A stretch of DNA of 64,000 nt from positions 1 through 64,000 of the forward strand of contig NZ_JACZZA010000012.1 of NCBI RefSeq assembly GCF_014863405.1, read 5' to 3'. The translations under genes were made by a program, and so were the position numbers. Below are positions 44,576-53,665 of this stretch, in pieces. This DNA comes from Dyella acidiphila (GTDB taxonomy: Bacteria > Pseudomonadota > Gammaproteobacteria > Xanthomonadales > Rhodanobacteraceae). The notes beneath the pieces were generated by a model, which made no database searches, was not told the DNA's origin, and worked only from the letters and a program-made list of their open reading frames with translations. The first letter of the stretch is position 1. Every line of letters starts with the position of its first letter.

Positions 44576-45052
44576 ATGACGCCATCGCCAGCAACCGCCG
44601 CCGTGCGGGTGCGCCGAGCTGAACTTTCCGATCTCGATGACCTGGTCGCGCTGGAGCAGGCCACCTTCGACAGCGACCGGGTGAGTCGCGCGCAATTTCG
44701 CCGTCATCTGGACAGCGATTCGGCCCTTGTGCTGGTGGCCAGCGCCAACCATCGCCGCTTCCTCGGCACCGCGCTGGTGTTTTTTCGCAAGGGCAGCCGC
44801 GTGGCGCGGCTGTATTCGATCGCCAGCCTGCCCGAAGCGCGCGGCAAGGGCGTGGGCACTGCACTGATCGAGGCGGCGGAAGCGGCGGCACGCCAGCGCC
44901 GCTGCCACGCCCTGCGCCTGGAAGTGCGCTCCGACAACGACACCGCCGTGCGCCTGTACGAGCGGCTGGGCTATCACCGCTTCGGGCCGCTGGTGAAGGG
45001 TTTCTACGAAGACGGCTCGGATGCCTACCGCTACGAGAAGATCCTGGCGTAA
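44576..45052 (+). CDS. GNAT-family N-acetyltransferase (RimI-like)
   Basis: A 158-residue acetyltransferase. The acetyl-CoA binding loop is EARGKGVGTALI, and the C-terminal RLYERLGYHRFGPLVKGFYEDGSDAYRYEKIL ends like the GNAT half of proteins that in other bacteria are fused to a C39-type peptidase domain; here that domain is absent. A 251-bp gap separates it from the divergent ATP-grasp gene. Confidence 0.88.
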   Translation: MTPSPATAAVRVRRAELSDLDDLVALEQATFDSDRVSRAQFRRHLDSDSALVLVASANHRRFLGTALVFFRKGSRVARLYSIASLPEARGKGVGTALIEAAEAAARQRRCHALRLEVRSDNDTAVRLYERLGYHRFGPLVKGFYEDGSDAYRYEKILA

Positions 45053-45062
45053 TTCAGGCAAA

Positions 45063-45080
45063 GGGCCTCCTGCGAGGCCC
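45063..45080. terminator. Weak hairpin after the GNAT gene
   Basis: GGGCCTC, loop CTGC and GAGGCCC between convergent genes, with no T-tract. Confidence 0.4.
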
Positions 45081-45096
45081 TCCGCCATGTGCCGGC

Positions 45097-45372
45097 TCAG
45101 TGATTGGCGTTGGAAACCTCGGCCGCCTGCTTGAGCTCCTGATTGGCCTGGTCCAGCAGTTCCTTGGCCTTGGCGGCGTGGCCGCCCAGATCGAATTCAT
45201 TGGCCTGCTGCGCGGCGATGACGCTCTTGTATGCAGCATCGACCTGATGCTGTGCGCGCGCCAGGTTCGGATGGCGCTTGCCGCTGACATCGTGAACCGG
45301 CTGCTGCGCGATCGCCGCGCCAGCCATCAGGACAACACCGGCGATCATTGCCACAGATGCGAAACGTTTCAT
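45097..45372 (-). CDS. Small exported helical protein
   Basis: A 91-residue protein with signal peptide MKRFASVAMIAGVVLMAGAAIA. The remaining 70 residues are charged and helical (LARAQHQVDAAYKSVIAAQQANEFDLGGHAAKAKELLDQANQELKQAA). The start at 45372 has GGGGAGAT upstream. Unknown periplasmic function. Confidence 0.8.
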   Translation of the reverse strand: MKRFASVAMIAGVVLMAGAAIAQQPVHDVSGKRHPNLARAQHQVDAAYKSVIAAQQANEFDLGGHAAKAKELLDQANQELKQAAEVSNANH

Positions 45373-45464
45373 TGCGGATCTCCCCTCGAGGTCTGCCAGG
45401 CAGGTGGATGGTGCCGGCAATCTAGCACCGCTGCAGCGGGAAAAAACGCGGGATTTCTTGCGAT

Positions 45465-46154
45465 TCAGCCGCCCAGCGGCTGGCCGATGCGCTGCTGCGT
45501 GGCCTCATCGGGCCGCGCCACCAGCGCGCCGCTGCGCATCAGGCTCACGCTGTAGTGACCACCGTCAACCAGCGGCAGGAATACGCCGCTGCCGAACAAG
45601 GTGTCGACTTCGGGCAGCCAGCTCGGCAATTGCTTCCTGAGGTTGAGCAGGTCGCCCTGCCCGGCCTGGCTGAAATCGACCACGGTGCGCTGAGCGGTCA
45701 TTTCCTGCTGCGCGTTGTCATAGCGGCCGGAAATGCGGTCCAGGCGGTACAGCGGCGGGAAGCCGGCGAGCACCGCCGGCAGTTTCCACTTCAGCACGAT
45801 CGCGTCGACCTGGAAGTCGTCGCCGGCCAGCGTCACCTGGCGCGTGGCGCCATCCGGCCAGCTCAGGATCAGAGCCCAGCGCTGCGGCGTGAGGATGCGC
45901 GCATCGATCTGCACCACCGGCATTTCCTCGCTCAGGAAACGATAGCCGCGCAGCGACGCGGCCAGGCCGCCGGCCAGCAGGCCCAGCGCCAGCAATACCA
46001 GCATCAGCAGTACGTGGCCGCTGGCCGCAAGATGGCGGCGCCGATGCACGTGCTGGCGCGCAGCCAGCAGCTGCACCAGAGCCAGCAGCAGTACGACCGC
46101 GGCCAGAATCGTCAGCATGGTGGCGGGCAAGCGCAGCAATTCGTTCCAGTTCAT
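45465..46154 (-). CDS. Membrane protein of unknown function, 229 aa
   Basis: Two N-terminal hydrophobic helices (TMLTILAAVVLLLALVQLL and HVLLMLVLLALGLLAGGLAASL) are followed by a soluble domain of about 150 residues. It is rich in beta-prone sequence such as RWALILSWPDGATRQVTLAGDDFQVDAIVLKWK, with the tail QLPSWLPEVDTLFGSGVFLPLVDGGHYSVSLMRSG. I cannot name a family with confidence. Upstream neighbour, on the opposite strand, is lptM. Confidence 0.78.
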   Translation of the reverse strand: MNWNELLRLPATMLTILAAVVLLLALVQLLAARQHVHRRRHLAASGHVLLMLVLLALGLLAGGLAASLRGYRFLSEEMPVVQIDARILTPQRWALILSWPDGATRQVTLAGDDFQVDAIVLKWKLPAVLAGFPPLYRLDRISGRYDNAQQEMTAQRTVVDFSQAGQGDLLNLRKQLPSWLPEVDTLFGSGVFLPLVDGGHYSVSLMRSGALVARPDEATQQRIGQPLGG

Positions 46155-46269
46155 CGGTTACTCCAGCCAGCCGCATGTCGTGCGTAGTCAGGCGTGCATG
46201 ATAAAGCGCCTACGGTGCCATCCGGGCGGCTTGGCTATACTGCGCTCGTTTCCCCAGGACAAACGCACC

Positions 46270-46476
46270 ATGCGCCGAACGATCCTGCTGCTGCCTGCCT
46301 GCCTCGCCTTTGCCGCGATGTCCGGCTGCGGCAACAAAGGCCCGCTTTACTATCCGCCGCCCACGCCGGCCGCGGCGCCAGCGCCCAAGCCGGCACCGCT
46401 ACCGGCACACGCGAGCACTGCGGCGCAGCCGGCCAGTTCGAGCAGCGTGGTGACCAAGCCGCTGGGCGATAGCTGA
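46270..46476 (+). CDS. lptM: LPS translocon maturation lipoprotein LptM (YifL)
   Basis: A 68-residue lipoprotein with the signal MRRTILLLPACLAFAAMSGC and the conserved mature start CGNKGPLYYPPP. This identifies LptM/YifL, which helps oxidise the LptD barrel of the LPS translocon. Its place 13 nt before dapF is the usual arrangement. The rest is a Pro/Ala-rich tail. A TATACT -10-like hexamer lies at 46236-46241, about 29 nt ahead of the ATG. Confidence 0.88.
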   Translation: MRRTILLLPACLAFAAMSGCGNKGPLYYPPPTPAAAPAPKPAPLPAHASTAAQPASSSSVVTKPLGDS

Positions 46477-46489
46477 GTCCGCCTCGCCG

Positions 46490-47326
46490 ATGGCACTGCG
46501 CTTTACCAAGATGCATGGCAGCGGCAATGATTTTGCCGTGATCGACAGCCGCGACGCTGCGCTCGACCTGAGTGCCGCCACGATCCGCGCGATGGCCGAT
46601 CGGCATACCGGCATCGGCTTCGACCAGCTGCTCAGCGTGGAACCGGCGCGCGACGGCGCCAGTGCGTTCTATTACGGCATCTGGAATGCCGACGGTTCGC
46701 CGTCGGGGCAGTGCGGCAACGGCGTGCGCTGCGTGGCGGCGTGGTTGCATCGCGCCGGCGCGCTGGCGCTGGGCCAGACCGTGCAGATCCAGAGTCCCTC
46801 CGGCCCGGTGGCGGTGCGCGTGCTCGATGCGCAGCGCGTCACCGTCGACATGGGCGAGCCGGTGTTCGAGCCGGCACGGATTCCGTTCGACGCCGGGCAG
46901 TTCGCCAGCCGCTATGCGCTGGACGTGGCCGGGCAGCAGTTGGAGATCGGCGCCGTATCGATGGGCAATCCGCATGCGGTGGTGGTGGTCGACGATCTTG
47001 CCGCCGCCGCGCTGGAACAGCTCGGCCCGGCGATCACCGCACACCCGCGCTTTGCCGCAGGCGTCAATACCGGCTTCGTGCGCAAACTGGGTCAGGGCCA
47101 TGTGCAGCTGCAGGTGCACGAACGCGGCTCGGGCTGGACCCTGGCCTGCGGCACCGGGGCCTGCGCGGCCATGGCCGTGCTACGCCAGCGTAGCGAGGTG
47201 GCGGCGCAGGTGCAGGTGGATCTGCCCGGCGGCAGCCTGCAGATCGATTGGAACGGCCCCGGCGAACGGCTGTGGATGACCGGACCGGCCGCGTTCGTCT
47301 TCGCAGGCGAATGGCTGGATTCGTAG
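46490..47326 (+). CDS. dapF: Diaminopimelate epimerase
   Basis: Interconverts LL- and meso-diaminopimelate for lysine and peptidoglycan synthesis; cytoplasmic. The 278-residue product shows both catalytic cysteines, SGQCGNGVRC in the N-terminal half and ACGTGACA in the C-terminal half, and the N-terminal KMHGSGNDFAVID. It is followed by DUF484 and xerC as in many gammaproteobacteria. Confidence 0.97.
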   Translation: MALRFTKMHGSGNDFAVIDSRDAALDLSAATIRAMADRHTGIGFDQLLSVEPARDGASAFYYGIWNADGSPSGQCGNGVRCVAAWLHRAGALALGQTVQIQSPSGPVAVRVLDAQRVTVDMGEPVFEPARIPFDAGQFASRYALDVAGQQLEIGAVSMGNPHAVVVVDDLAAAALEQLGPAITAHPRFAAGVNTGFVRKLGQGHVQLQVHERGSGWTLACGTGACAAMAVLRQRSEVAAQVQVDLPGGSLQIDWNGPGERLWMTGPAAFVFAGEWLDS

Positions 47327-47409
47327 CGTGGTGATTGATGTACCGGCGTGTCCATCGCAAACTCGGCCCAGCCCCAGCGCTTCACATATCCCGGCTCGAG
47401 GTTTCGCGC

Positions 47410-48093
47410 ATGACCAACGCCCTGCTCGATGAAACGATCAAAGCCAGCGACGTGGCCGCCTACCTGCGGCAGCATCCCGGCTTTCTCGGCGACTATCCGG
47501 AACTTGCCTCGCTGCTGACGCTGCCGCGCGAGCAGGGTGCAGTGGCGTCGCTGGCGGCCTACCAGCTGCAATCGCTGCGCGAGAAAAACGCCGAGCTGGA
47601 ACGCAAGTTCAACGAACTCACCGCCATCGCGGCCGACAACGAACGGCTGATGCAGCGCGTGCACGAGCTCAATGTCGCCGTGTTGCGCGCCAATACGCCG
47701 TCAGTGGCCGCACGCAGCGTGGTGACCCGCCTGCTGGAAGATTTCGATACCGATCAGGTGCGCCTGGTACTGTTCGGCGATCTCAACCTGCCGCCCGCGG
47801 ACTGGCTGCTGCATGAGCCGGCCGGACGCGCCGGGATGCCTGAGTTCGCCGATTTCCTGGCCCATCACGAACCGATTTCCGGCCGCCTCTCGGCCGAACG
47901 CCTGTACCGGCTGTTCGGCCAGCAGGCGCCGCTGATCCGCTCCGCCGCGGTGATGCCGCTGGGCGAGCTGGGCATGCTGGCGATCGGCAGCCATGACCAG
48001 GATCATTTCCAGCCCGGCATGGGCACCACGTTCCTCAAGATGATCGCCGCCACCGTCACCGCCGCCCTGGCGCGCCTGATGGACGGTGCCTGA
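47410..48093 (+). CDS. DUF484 family protein
   Basis: A 227-residue protein. The N terminus SDVAAYLRQHPGFLGDYPEL is the DUF484 signature, followed by a coiled-coil-like helix and a GAF-like domain ending MGTTFLKMIAATVTAALARLM. It nearly always sits between dapF and xerC. The start is the ATG at 47410, not the in-frame one at 47335. Function unknown. Confidence 0.93.
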   Translation: MTNALLDETIKASDVAAYLRQHPGFLGDYPELASLLTLPREQGAVASLAAYQLQSLREKNAELERKFNELTAIAADNERLMQRVHELNVAVLRANTPSVAARSVVTRLLEDFDTDQVRLVLFGDLNLPPADWLLHEPAGRAGMPEFADFLAHHEPISGRLSAERLYRLFGQQAPLIRSAAVMPLGELGMLAIGSHDQDHFQPGMGTTFLKMIAATVTAALARLMDGA

Positions 48094-48101
48094 GCGCAGC
48101 C

Positions 48102-48992
48102 GTGGATATCCAGGGCCAGATCGATGCGTGGCTGACGCGCCTGGCCAGCGAACGCAAGGCGTCGCCGCATACCCTCGACGGTTACCGCCGCGACCTGGGC
48201 AAGCTGGTGCGCTACATGCAGACGCAGCAGCTCAGTTCGTTCGACGCGCTGGTGCCCAATCGCATGCGCGGCTTCGTCGCGGCCGAACACCGCGCCGGCT
48301 TGTCGCCGAAAAGCCTGCAGCGGCTGCTTTCTTCCTGCCGCAGCCTGTTCCGCCAGCTGACCCGCGAAGGCCTGCTCGTACACGATCCGCTGGCCGGCGT
48401 GCGCGGCCCCAAGGTGCATCGCAAACTGCCCGAAGTGCTGGATGTGGATGAAGCCACGGTACTGGTGGAAGGCGAGGGTGGCGACGCACTCCATGTACGC
48501 GATCGCGCCATGCTGGAACTGTTCTATTCCTCCGGCCTGCGCCTGTCCGAATTGACCGGCCTGTGCTGGCTGGATCTGGACCTGGAGGCGGGCGAAGTAC
48601 GCGTGCTCGGCAAGGGACGCAAGACACGCATCGTGCCGGTCGGCCGTCAGGCGGTGAGCGCACTGCGCGCGCTGGGCGAGGCGGAAGGACGCGAGCCCGA
48701 TAGCCCGGTATTTCGCGGGCGCAACGGTGCGCCGATCAGTCCGCGCACGGTGCAGGCACGCATGAAGACGCTGGCACTGCGGCAGGGTTTCGCCAAGCGC
48801 GTGCATCCGCATTTGCTGCGGCATACCTTCGCCAGCCACATGCTGGAGTCTTCCGGCGATCTGCGCGCGGTGCAGGAACTGCTCGGCCACGCCGATATCG
48901 CCACCACGCAGATCTATACGCATCTGGATTTCCAGCACCTGGCCAAGGTCTACGACGCCGCGCACCCGCGCGCGCGGCGCAAAGGTTCCTGA
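48102..48992 (+). CDS. xerC: Tyrosine recombinase XerC
   Basis: Resolves chromosome dimers at dif together with XerD, and is used by integrative elements. The 296-residue tyrosine recombinase starts with GTG at 48102, 8 nt after the DUF484 stop. The catalytic set is complete: Arg in [12 protein letters not shown], Lys in [34 protein letters not shown] with the Tyr nucleophile. The next gene overlaps its stop by one base. Confidence 0.96.
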   Translation: MDIQGQIDAWLTRLASERKASPHTLDGYRRDLGKLVRYMQTQQLSSFDALVPNRMRGFVAAEHRAGLSPKSLQRLLSSCRSLFRQLTREGLLVHDPLAGVRGPKVHRKLPEVLDVDEATVLVEGEGGDALHVRDRAMLELFYSSGLRLSELTGLCWLDLDLEAGEVRVLGKGRKTRIVPVGRQAVSALRALGEAEGREPDSPVFRGRNGAPISPRTVQARMKTLALRQGFAKRVHPHLLRHTFASHMLESSGDLRAVQELLGHADIATTQIYTHLDFQHLAKVYDAAHPRARRKGS

Positions 48993-49342
48993 TGCTTTCC
49001 AGCGCCACGTTCAACCTGCTGATCAAGGCCCTGATTGGCGCGTTGATGGTGTTGTTGATCGGCGTGCTTGCCCGCACGCGCAACTATTACATCGCCGGGC
49101 TGTTGCCCTTGTTTCCGACTTTTGCGCTGATGGCGCACTACATCGTCGGCAGCGAGCGCGGCGTGGCCGATCTCAAGGCAACCCTGCTATTCGGCATGTG
49201 GGCCGTGGTGCCGTACTTGGCCTACCTGATCAGTCTGTATTGTCTGATAGACCGCTTGCGCCTGCTGCCGGCACTCTTGGCCGCCTTGCTGGTGTGGTGC
49301 CTGGCGGCGGCCGCTGCCGTGCTGTGGTGGCAGCGGCGCTGA
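48992..49342 (+). CDS. GlpM-family membrane protein
   Basis: A 116-residue protein with four hydrophobic helices. The block [32 protein letters not shown] strongly resembles Pseudomonas GlpM, named for its role in alginate/glycerol metabolism, though the function is unproven. It overlaps the xerC stop codon by one base (TGATG), so it is in that operon. Confidence 0.88.
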   Translation: MLSSATFNLLIKALIGALMVLLIGVLARTRNYYIAGLLPLFPTFALMAHYIVGSERGVADLKATLLFGMWAVVPYLAYLISLYCLIDRLRLLPALLAALLVWCLAAAAAVLWWQRR

Positions 49343-49390
49343 GGCCGCTCGCCCGGGCCGCGGCGCCCGGTTCCGCGCATCCCCCCACGG

Positions 49391-49418
49391 CTTGGAAACG
49401 CCCCCGCCGGCCCCACGT
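49391..49418 (+). promoter_or_regulatory. Candidate sigma32 promoter for hslVU
   Basis: CTTGGAA (49391-49397), a 13-nt spacer and CCCCACGT (49411-49418) resemble the heat-shock consensus CTTGAAA-N13-CCCCATNT. It lies about 32 nt before the hslV ATG, where a heat-shock promoter is expected. Confidence 0.45.
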
Positions 49419-49449
49419 TTGCGGGCTAAGCCTTTTTTCGGAGATCTGC

Positions 49450-49983
49450 ATGGAATCGTTCCACGCCACCACCATCATCTCGGTCCGCCGCCATGGGCGC
49501 GTCGTGATCGGCGGCGACGGGCAGGTCACGCTGGGCAATACGGTGATGAAAGCCAACGCCCGCAAGATCCGCCGCCTCGGCAAGAACGACGTACTCGCCG
49601 GCTTTGCCGGTGCCACCGCGGACGCCTTCACGCTGTTCGAGCTGTTCGAGCAGAAACTGGACAAGCACAGCGCCAACCTCACCCGCGCCGCGGTGGAAAT
49701 GGCCAAGGAATGGCGCACCGACCGCCGGCTGGGTCGCCTGGAAGCAATGCTGGCGGTGGCCGACAAGGAAGCCTCGCTGCTGATCTCCGGCAACGGCGAC
49801 GTGCTCGAGCCCGAGCACGGCTTGATCGCGATCGGCTCCGGTGGTCCGTATGCACAGTCCGCCGCGCTGGCGCTGATGGAAAACACCGAGCTGGATGCGC
49901 GTGCGATCGTCGAGCGCTCACTGAAGATCGCCGGCGACATCTGCATCTATACCAATCACAACACCACGATCGAAGAGCTCTGA
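49450..49983 (+). CDS. hslV: ATP-dependent protease subunit HslV
   Basis: Proteolytic core of the HslUV complex, a proteasome-like dodecamer. The 177-residue product has TTIISVRR, where the first Thr is the nucleophile after removal of the short propeptide MESFHA, a longer leader than the single Met of E. coli. [14 protein letters not shown] and the C-terminal [10 protein letters not shown] are typical. hslU follows after 78 nt. Confidence 0.96.
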   Translation: MESFHATTIISVRRHGRVVIGGDGQVTLGNTVMKANARKIRRLGKNDVLAGFAGATADAFTLFELFEQKLDKHSANLTRAAVEMAKEWRTDRRLGRLEAMLAVADKEASLLISGNGDVLEPEHGLIAIGSGGPYAQSAALALMENTELDARAIVERSLKIAGDICIYTNHNTTIEEL

Positions 49984-50061
49984 GCAAAAGCCGGCAACGA
50001 GCCCCATGCCCGCGGCCGCATCCTCAGGTTCCCTGTTCCCCGCTCCCTGGGTTTAAACATC

Positions 50062-51402
50062 ATGTCCGAACTCACTCCCCGCGAAATCGTCAACGAACTC
50101 GACCGCTACATCATCGGCCAGCATGACGCCAAGCGCGCCGTAGCCATTGCGCTGCGCAACCGCTGGCGGCGCATGCAGCTCGATCCGACGCTGCGCGAAG
50201 AAGTGACGCCGAAGAACATCCTGATGATCGGTCCCACCGGCGTGGGCAAGACCGAAATCGCGCGCCGCCTGGCCACGCTGGCCAATGCGCCGTTCGTCAA
50301 GGTGGAAGCCACCAAGTTCACCGAGGTGGGCTACGTCGGCAAAGATGTGGAATCGATCGTGCGCGACCTGGCCGATGTCGCCTACAAGCTCACCCGCGAG
50401 CAGGCGATGAAGCGCGTACGCACTCAGGCCGAGGACCGCGCCGAAGACCGCATGCTCGATGCGCTGCTGCCGCGCCGCCAGGCGCCGAGCGATTGGAGCC
50501 ACGATGTGGCGCCGGCCTCGGCGATCGAAACCGAAACGCGCCAGAAGCTGCGCAAGCAGCTGCGCGAAGGTGCGCTGGAAGATCGCGAGATCGAGCTGGA
50601 AGTGAGCATGAATGTCGGCGTGGAAATCATGTCGCCGCCCGGCATGGAGGAAATGGGCCAGCAGCTGCGCCAGATGTTCCAGAACCTCGGCGGCGGCAAG
50701 ACGCAGAAGCGCAAGCTGGCGATCAAGGCCGCGCGGCCGCTGCTGATCGAGGAAGAGGCGGCGCGCCTGCTCAACGACGAGGAAATCCGCGCGCAGGCGA
50801 TGGAAGCGGCCGAGCAGAACGGCATCGTGTTCATCGACGAGATCGACAAGGTCGCGCAGCGTTCCGAATGGGGCGGTGCCGGCGTCAGCCGCGAAGGCGT
50901 GCAGCGCGACCTGCTGCCGCTGGTGGAAGGCTCCACCGTGTCCACCAAGTACGGTCCGATCAAGACCGACCACATGCTGTTCATCGCCTCCGGCGCGTTC
51001 TCGCTGGCGCGCCCGTCGGACCTGATTCCTGAATTGCAGGGCCGCCTGCCGATCCGCGTGGAGTTGTCCGCGCTGTCGGTGGAGGACTTCAAGCGCATCC
51101 TGCGCGAGCCGCACAACGCGCTGACCAAGCAATACGAGGCGCTGCTGGGCACCGAGGGCGTGCGCCTGACCTTCGAAGACTCCGGCATCGACCGGCTGGC
51201 CGAGGTGGCCTTCCAGGTCAACGAGCGCACCGAGAACATCGGCGCCCGCCGCCTGCACACCGTGATGGAGCGCCTGCTGGAGAAGATCTCCTACGAAGCT
51301 GCGGACAAATCCGGCGAAAACTACCAGATCAGTGCCGAATATGTGGACAAAAACCTGGGCAGCCTGATCAAGGACGAGGATCTCAGCCGCTACATCCTGT
51401 AG
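50062..51402 (+). CDS. hslU: ATPase subunit HslU
   Basis: Unfoldase partner of HslV. The 446-residue AAA+ protein has Walker [17 protein letters not shown], the pore-loop GYVGKD (about residues 93-98), a central I domain of about 130 residues, Walker [13 protein letters not shown] and the C-terminal [15 protein letters not shown] that docks into HslV. The intermediate region length is normal. Confidence 0.97.
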   Translation: MSELTPREIVNELDRYIIGQHDAKRAVAIALRNRWRRMQLDPTLREEVTPKNILMIGPTGVGKTEIARRLATLANAPFVKVEATKFTEVGYVGKDVESIVRDLADVAYKLTREQAMKRVRTQAEDRAEDRMLDALLPRRQAPSDWSHDVAPASAIETETRQKLRKQLREGALEDREIELEVSMNVGVEIMSPPGMEEMGQQLRQMFQNLGGGKTQKRKLAIKAARPLLIEEEAARLLNDEEIRAQAMEAAEQNGIVFIDEIDKVAQRSEWGGAGVSREGVQRDLLPLVEGSTVSTKYGPIKTDHMLFIASGAFSLARPSDLIPELQGRLPIRVELSALSVEDFKRILREPHNALTKQYEALLGTEGVRLTFEDSGIDRLAEVAFQVNERTENIGARRLHTVMERLLEKISYEAADKSGENYQISAEYVDKNLGSLIKDEDLSRYIL

Positions 51403-51496
51403 CGCTGGGGGCGTCCTCTCAAATCCTTGTTATAAAAGGGAAAAAATTCGAAACGCGGGTACTTAGCGGGCTGTAAACAAGCGGTCCGACCCCCTC

Positions 51497-51505
51497 TGAT
51501 AAAAT
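51497..51505 (+). promoter_or_regulatory. Extended -10 promoter
   Basis: TGATAAAAT: TGn followed by TAAAAT (51500-51505). The predicted start at about 51512 falls at the ATG at 51513, suggesting a leaderless mRNA. Confidence 0.5.
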
Positions 51506-51512
51506 GGCGCTC

Positions 51513-52127
51513 ATGGGCACGATTATTGAACTCAAGACCACCGGCCAGCGTGCGCAGCTCCGCGAAGCGCAACAGAAGCAGCAGCTGGTACGTCTATGGC
51601 GCGGCGACCTCGAACACGGCAGCTTCTGCGGTTATGTAGGCAGTGTGGGCCGGGAATTTTTCCTGCTGTGGGTGGTAGGTGACGGCGTCACCTACGACGG
51701 CATGTATGTGATGCGCCATCGCGACATCACCGAGCTGGAAACACCCGACAAGCACAGTAACTTCATGGAGAAGGCGCTGGTGCTGAAGAACCTGGTGCCG
51801 CGCCTGCCGCGCAGCTTCCCGCTGGACACCATTCGCGACGTGGTGCAGGCCGCCAGCGCCATGGCGTCGGTGATCGGCGTACACGTGGACAGCGAGGACG
51901 AATCCGAAGTCTGCTACATCGGCCAGTTGGTCAGCGTGGAGGAAGACGGCTTCAACCTGCAGGAAATCACACCGGATGCGGAATGGCTGAGCGAGCCTTC
52001 GTTCTTCTCCTGGGACGAAGTGTCGACGGTGACGATGGAAGACGGCTACGCGCAATCCCTGCTCGCCGTGGCCGGCGCACCGCCGCCGCTGGTGCAGGGC
52101 GATTCCGGCGTTGGCCGGGCACATTGA
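51513..52127 (+). CDS. Hypothetical protein, about 204 aa
   Basis: I do not recognise a family. The protein begins MGTIIELKTTGQRAQLREAQQKQQ and has an SH3- or PRC-like beta pattern (GSFCGYVGSVGREFFLLWVVGDGVTYDGMYVMRHRDITELE) in the first half and a repeat of the same kind in the second (GQLVSVEEDGFNLQEITPDAEW). Soluble, probably two related domains. An ATG at 51504 is inside the promoter -10; no ribosome site precedes either ATG. It ends in a strong terminator and stands alone after hslU. Confidence 0.7.
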   Translation: MGTIIELKTTGQRAQLREAQQKQQLVRLWRGDLEHGSFCGYVGSVGREFFLLWVVGDGVTYDGMYVMRHRDITELETPDKHSNFMEKALVLKNLVPRLPRSFPLDTIRDVVQAASAMASVIGVHVDSEDESEVCYIGQLVSVEEDGFNLQEITPDAEWLSEPSFFSWDEVSTVTMEDGYAQSLLAVAGAPPPLVQGDSGVGRAH

Positions 52128-52140
52128 TGCATCAGCTGAA

Positions 52141-52168
52141 GAAACCCGCCACCGGCGGGTTTCTTTTT
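52141..52168 (+). terminator. Strong intrinsic terminator
   Basis: GAAACCCGCC, loop ACC and GGCGGGTTTC form a perfect 10-bp stem followed by TTTTT. It ends the preceding hypothetical gene. Confidence 0.9.
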
Positions 52169-52249
52169 GCGACTTGGCCTCGCGCAATCACTCAACCCAC
52201 TGCACCGTCTTTCCGGTCTATGAAATAGCGGTGGGGAACGGACGATGCA

Positions 52250-52936
52250 TCACCGTCCAAACAAATGGTGCCGCGCTTCGTCGTCTTTGCTGATATCCAC
52301 CCGACCTTCGACGGTGTCCGCAATCGCATAGGCACGCTGGGTGGCCGCGCGCTCGCGGATCTGCGCAAACCAGCGCTGCACCTGCGGATAATCGGCCAGA
52401 TCGATGCCCTGGTTTTCGTGCGACACCGTCCACGGATAAGCCGCCATGTCGGCGATGCTGTACTCCGTGCCGGCGATGAAATCGCGTCCCTGCAGACGTT
52501 GATCGAGCACACCGTAGAGGCGCTTCGTTTCGCGCAGGTAGCGGTCGATCGCGTAGGGAATTTTCTCCGGCGCGTAGCGGTTGAAATGATGGTTCTGGCC
52601 CAGCATCGGACCCAGCCCGCCCACCTGCCAGAACAGCCATTCCATCACCGTGGTACGCCCGCGCACATCGGCCGGCAGAAAGCGACCGGTCTTTTCGGCC
52701 AGATACTGCAGGATGGCGCCTGATTCGAACACGCTGATCGATGCACCGCCATCCGTCGGTGCCGTATCCACGATGGCCGGCATGCGGTTATTGGGTGAGA
52801 TCTTCAAATAGGCAGGCTCGAATTGCTCGCCCTTGCCGATGTTCACCGGCTTGATGACGTAGGGCAGGCCGGTCTCCTCCAGGAACAAGGTGATCTTGTG
52901 GCCATTCGGCGTTGGCCAGTAGTGCAGCTCGATCAT
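52250..52936 (-). CDS. Glutathione S-transferase (YfcG/YghU-like)
   Basis: A 228-residue GST. The thioredoxin-like N-terminal domain begins MIELHYWPTPNGHKITLFLEETGLPY, and SPNNRMPAIVD contains the conserved cis-Pro. This is close to the Nu-class YfcG/YghU group, which reduce disulfides of glutathione adducts. FESGAILQYLAEKTG and the helical C-terminal domain are full length. CGGAG lies ahead of the ATG at 52936. Confidence 0.92.
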   Translation of the reverse strand: MIELHYWPTPNGHKITLFLEETGLPYVIKPVNIGKGEQFEPAYLKISPNNRMPAIVDTAPTDGGASISVFESGAILQYLAEKTGRFLPADVRGRTTVMEWLFWQVGGLGPMLGQNHHFNRYAPEKIPYAIDRYLRETKRLYGVLDQRLQGRDFIAGTEYSIADMAAYPWTVSHENQGIDLADYPQVQRWFAQIRERAATQRAYAIADTVEGRVDISKDDEARHHLFGR

Positions 52937-53106
52937 GATGCGGCTCCGAGGGCGGAAACCCAGACCGTCGGGGCCGGCGCGGCAGCTTTCAAGCCCGGCA
53001 CGAACTTGCGGAATGCGCTGCCGGCGGCCTGCGGTAAACGTGTCGCCGCGTGCATCGTTTTCAAACTGCCGGCTTTCGGCGCGCCTACTGACCCCGGAGA
53101 TATCGC

Positions 53107-53550
53107 ATGAACACGTTTGGCTCACGTTTCGCCCTGCTCGCCTTCGCGCTGGGCGCTGCCAGCCTCGCGCCGGCCGCATTCGCGCAAGACAGCGCGCCGG
53201 CCGGCAACAGCACCCAGGCCTCCGCGCCACAACATGCCGCACCCGATCCGCAGAAGCAGGCGGCCAGGCTGACCAAGCGCCTGGGCCTGAGCGACGATCA
53301 GTCCAGCAAGATCACCACCATCCTGCAAAACCAGCAGCAGCAGATGAGTACGGTACGCGGCGACAGCTCGCTGTCGCAGCAGGACCGCCGCGCCAAGATG
53401 CGCTCGATCCGCCAGGATTCCGATACGCAGATCAACGCCGTGCTTACGCCGGCGCAGCAAACCCAGTACACCGCCATGAAGCAGCAGATGATGCAACGCA
53501 TGCACAACGGCGGTGAGTCGGGCGGTTCGGGCAACGACGGCGGTCATTGA
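53107..53550 (+). CDS. Spy/CpxP-like periplasmic protein
   Basis: A 147-residue protein with signal peptide MNTFGSRFALLAFALGAASLAPAAFA. Helical, Gln-rich sequence carries two LTxxQ-type repeats (LGLSDDQSSKITTIL and LTPAQQTQYTAMKQQM), the hallmark of the Spy/CpxP group of periplasmic chaperones and stress sensors. The C-terminal tail is Gly/Ser/Asp-rich and ends in GGH. Confidence 0.85.
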   Translation: MNTFGSRFALLAFALGAASLAPAAFAQDSAPAGNSTQASAPQHAAPDPQKQAARLTKRLGLSDDQSSKITTILQNQQQQMSTVRGDSSLSQQDRRAKMRSIRQDSDTQINAVLTPAQQTQYTAMKQQMMQRMHNGGESGGSGNDGGH

Positions 53551-53576
53551 TCCGGCGTTGGCGGTAGTGCTCGCAC

Positions 53577-53601
53577 GCGTGCCGGCAGGTTGCCGGCACG
53601 C
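53577..53601 (+). terminator. Hairpin after the Spy-like gene
   Basis: GCGTGCCGGCA, loop GGT and TGCCGGCACGC, a perfect 11-bp stem 27 nt beyond the stop, followed by a partly T-rich tail. Confidence 0.7.
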
Positions 53602-53665
53602 GCTATCTATCGCGTGCGTGCCGATGGTTTTACGCTCTGCGGATAAACACCGCTAGAGAGCGCAC

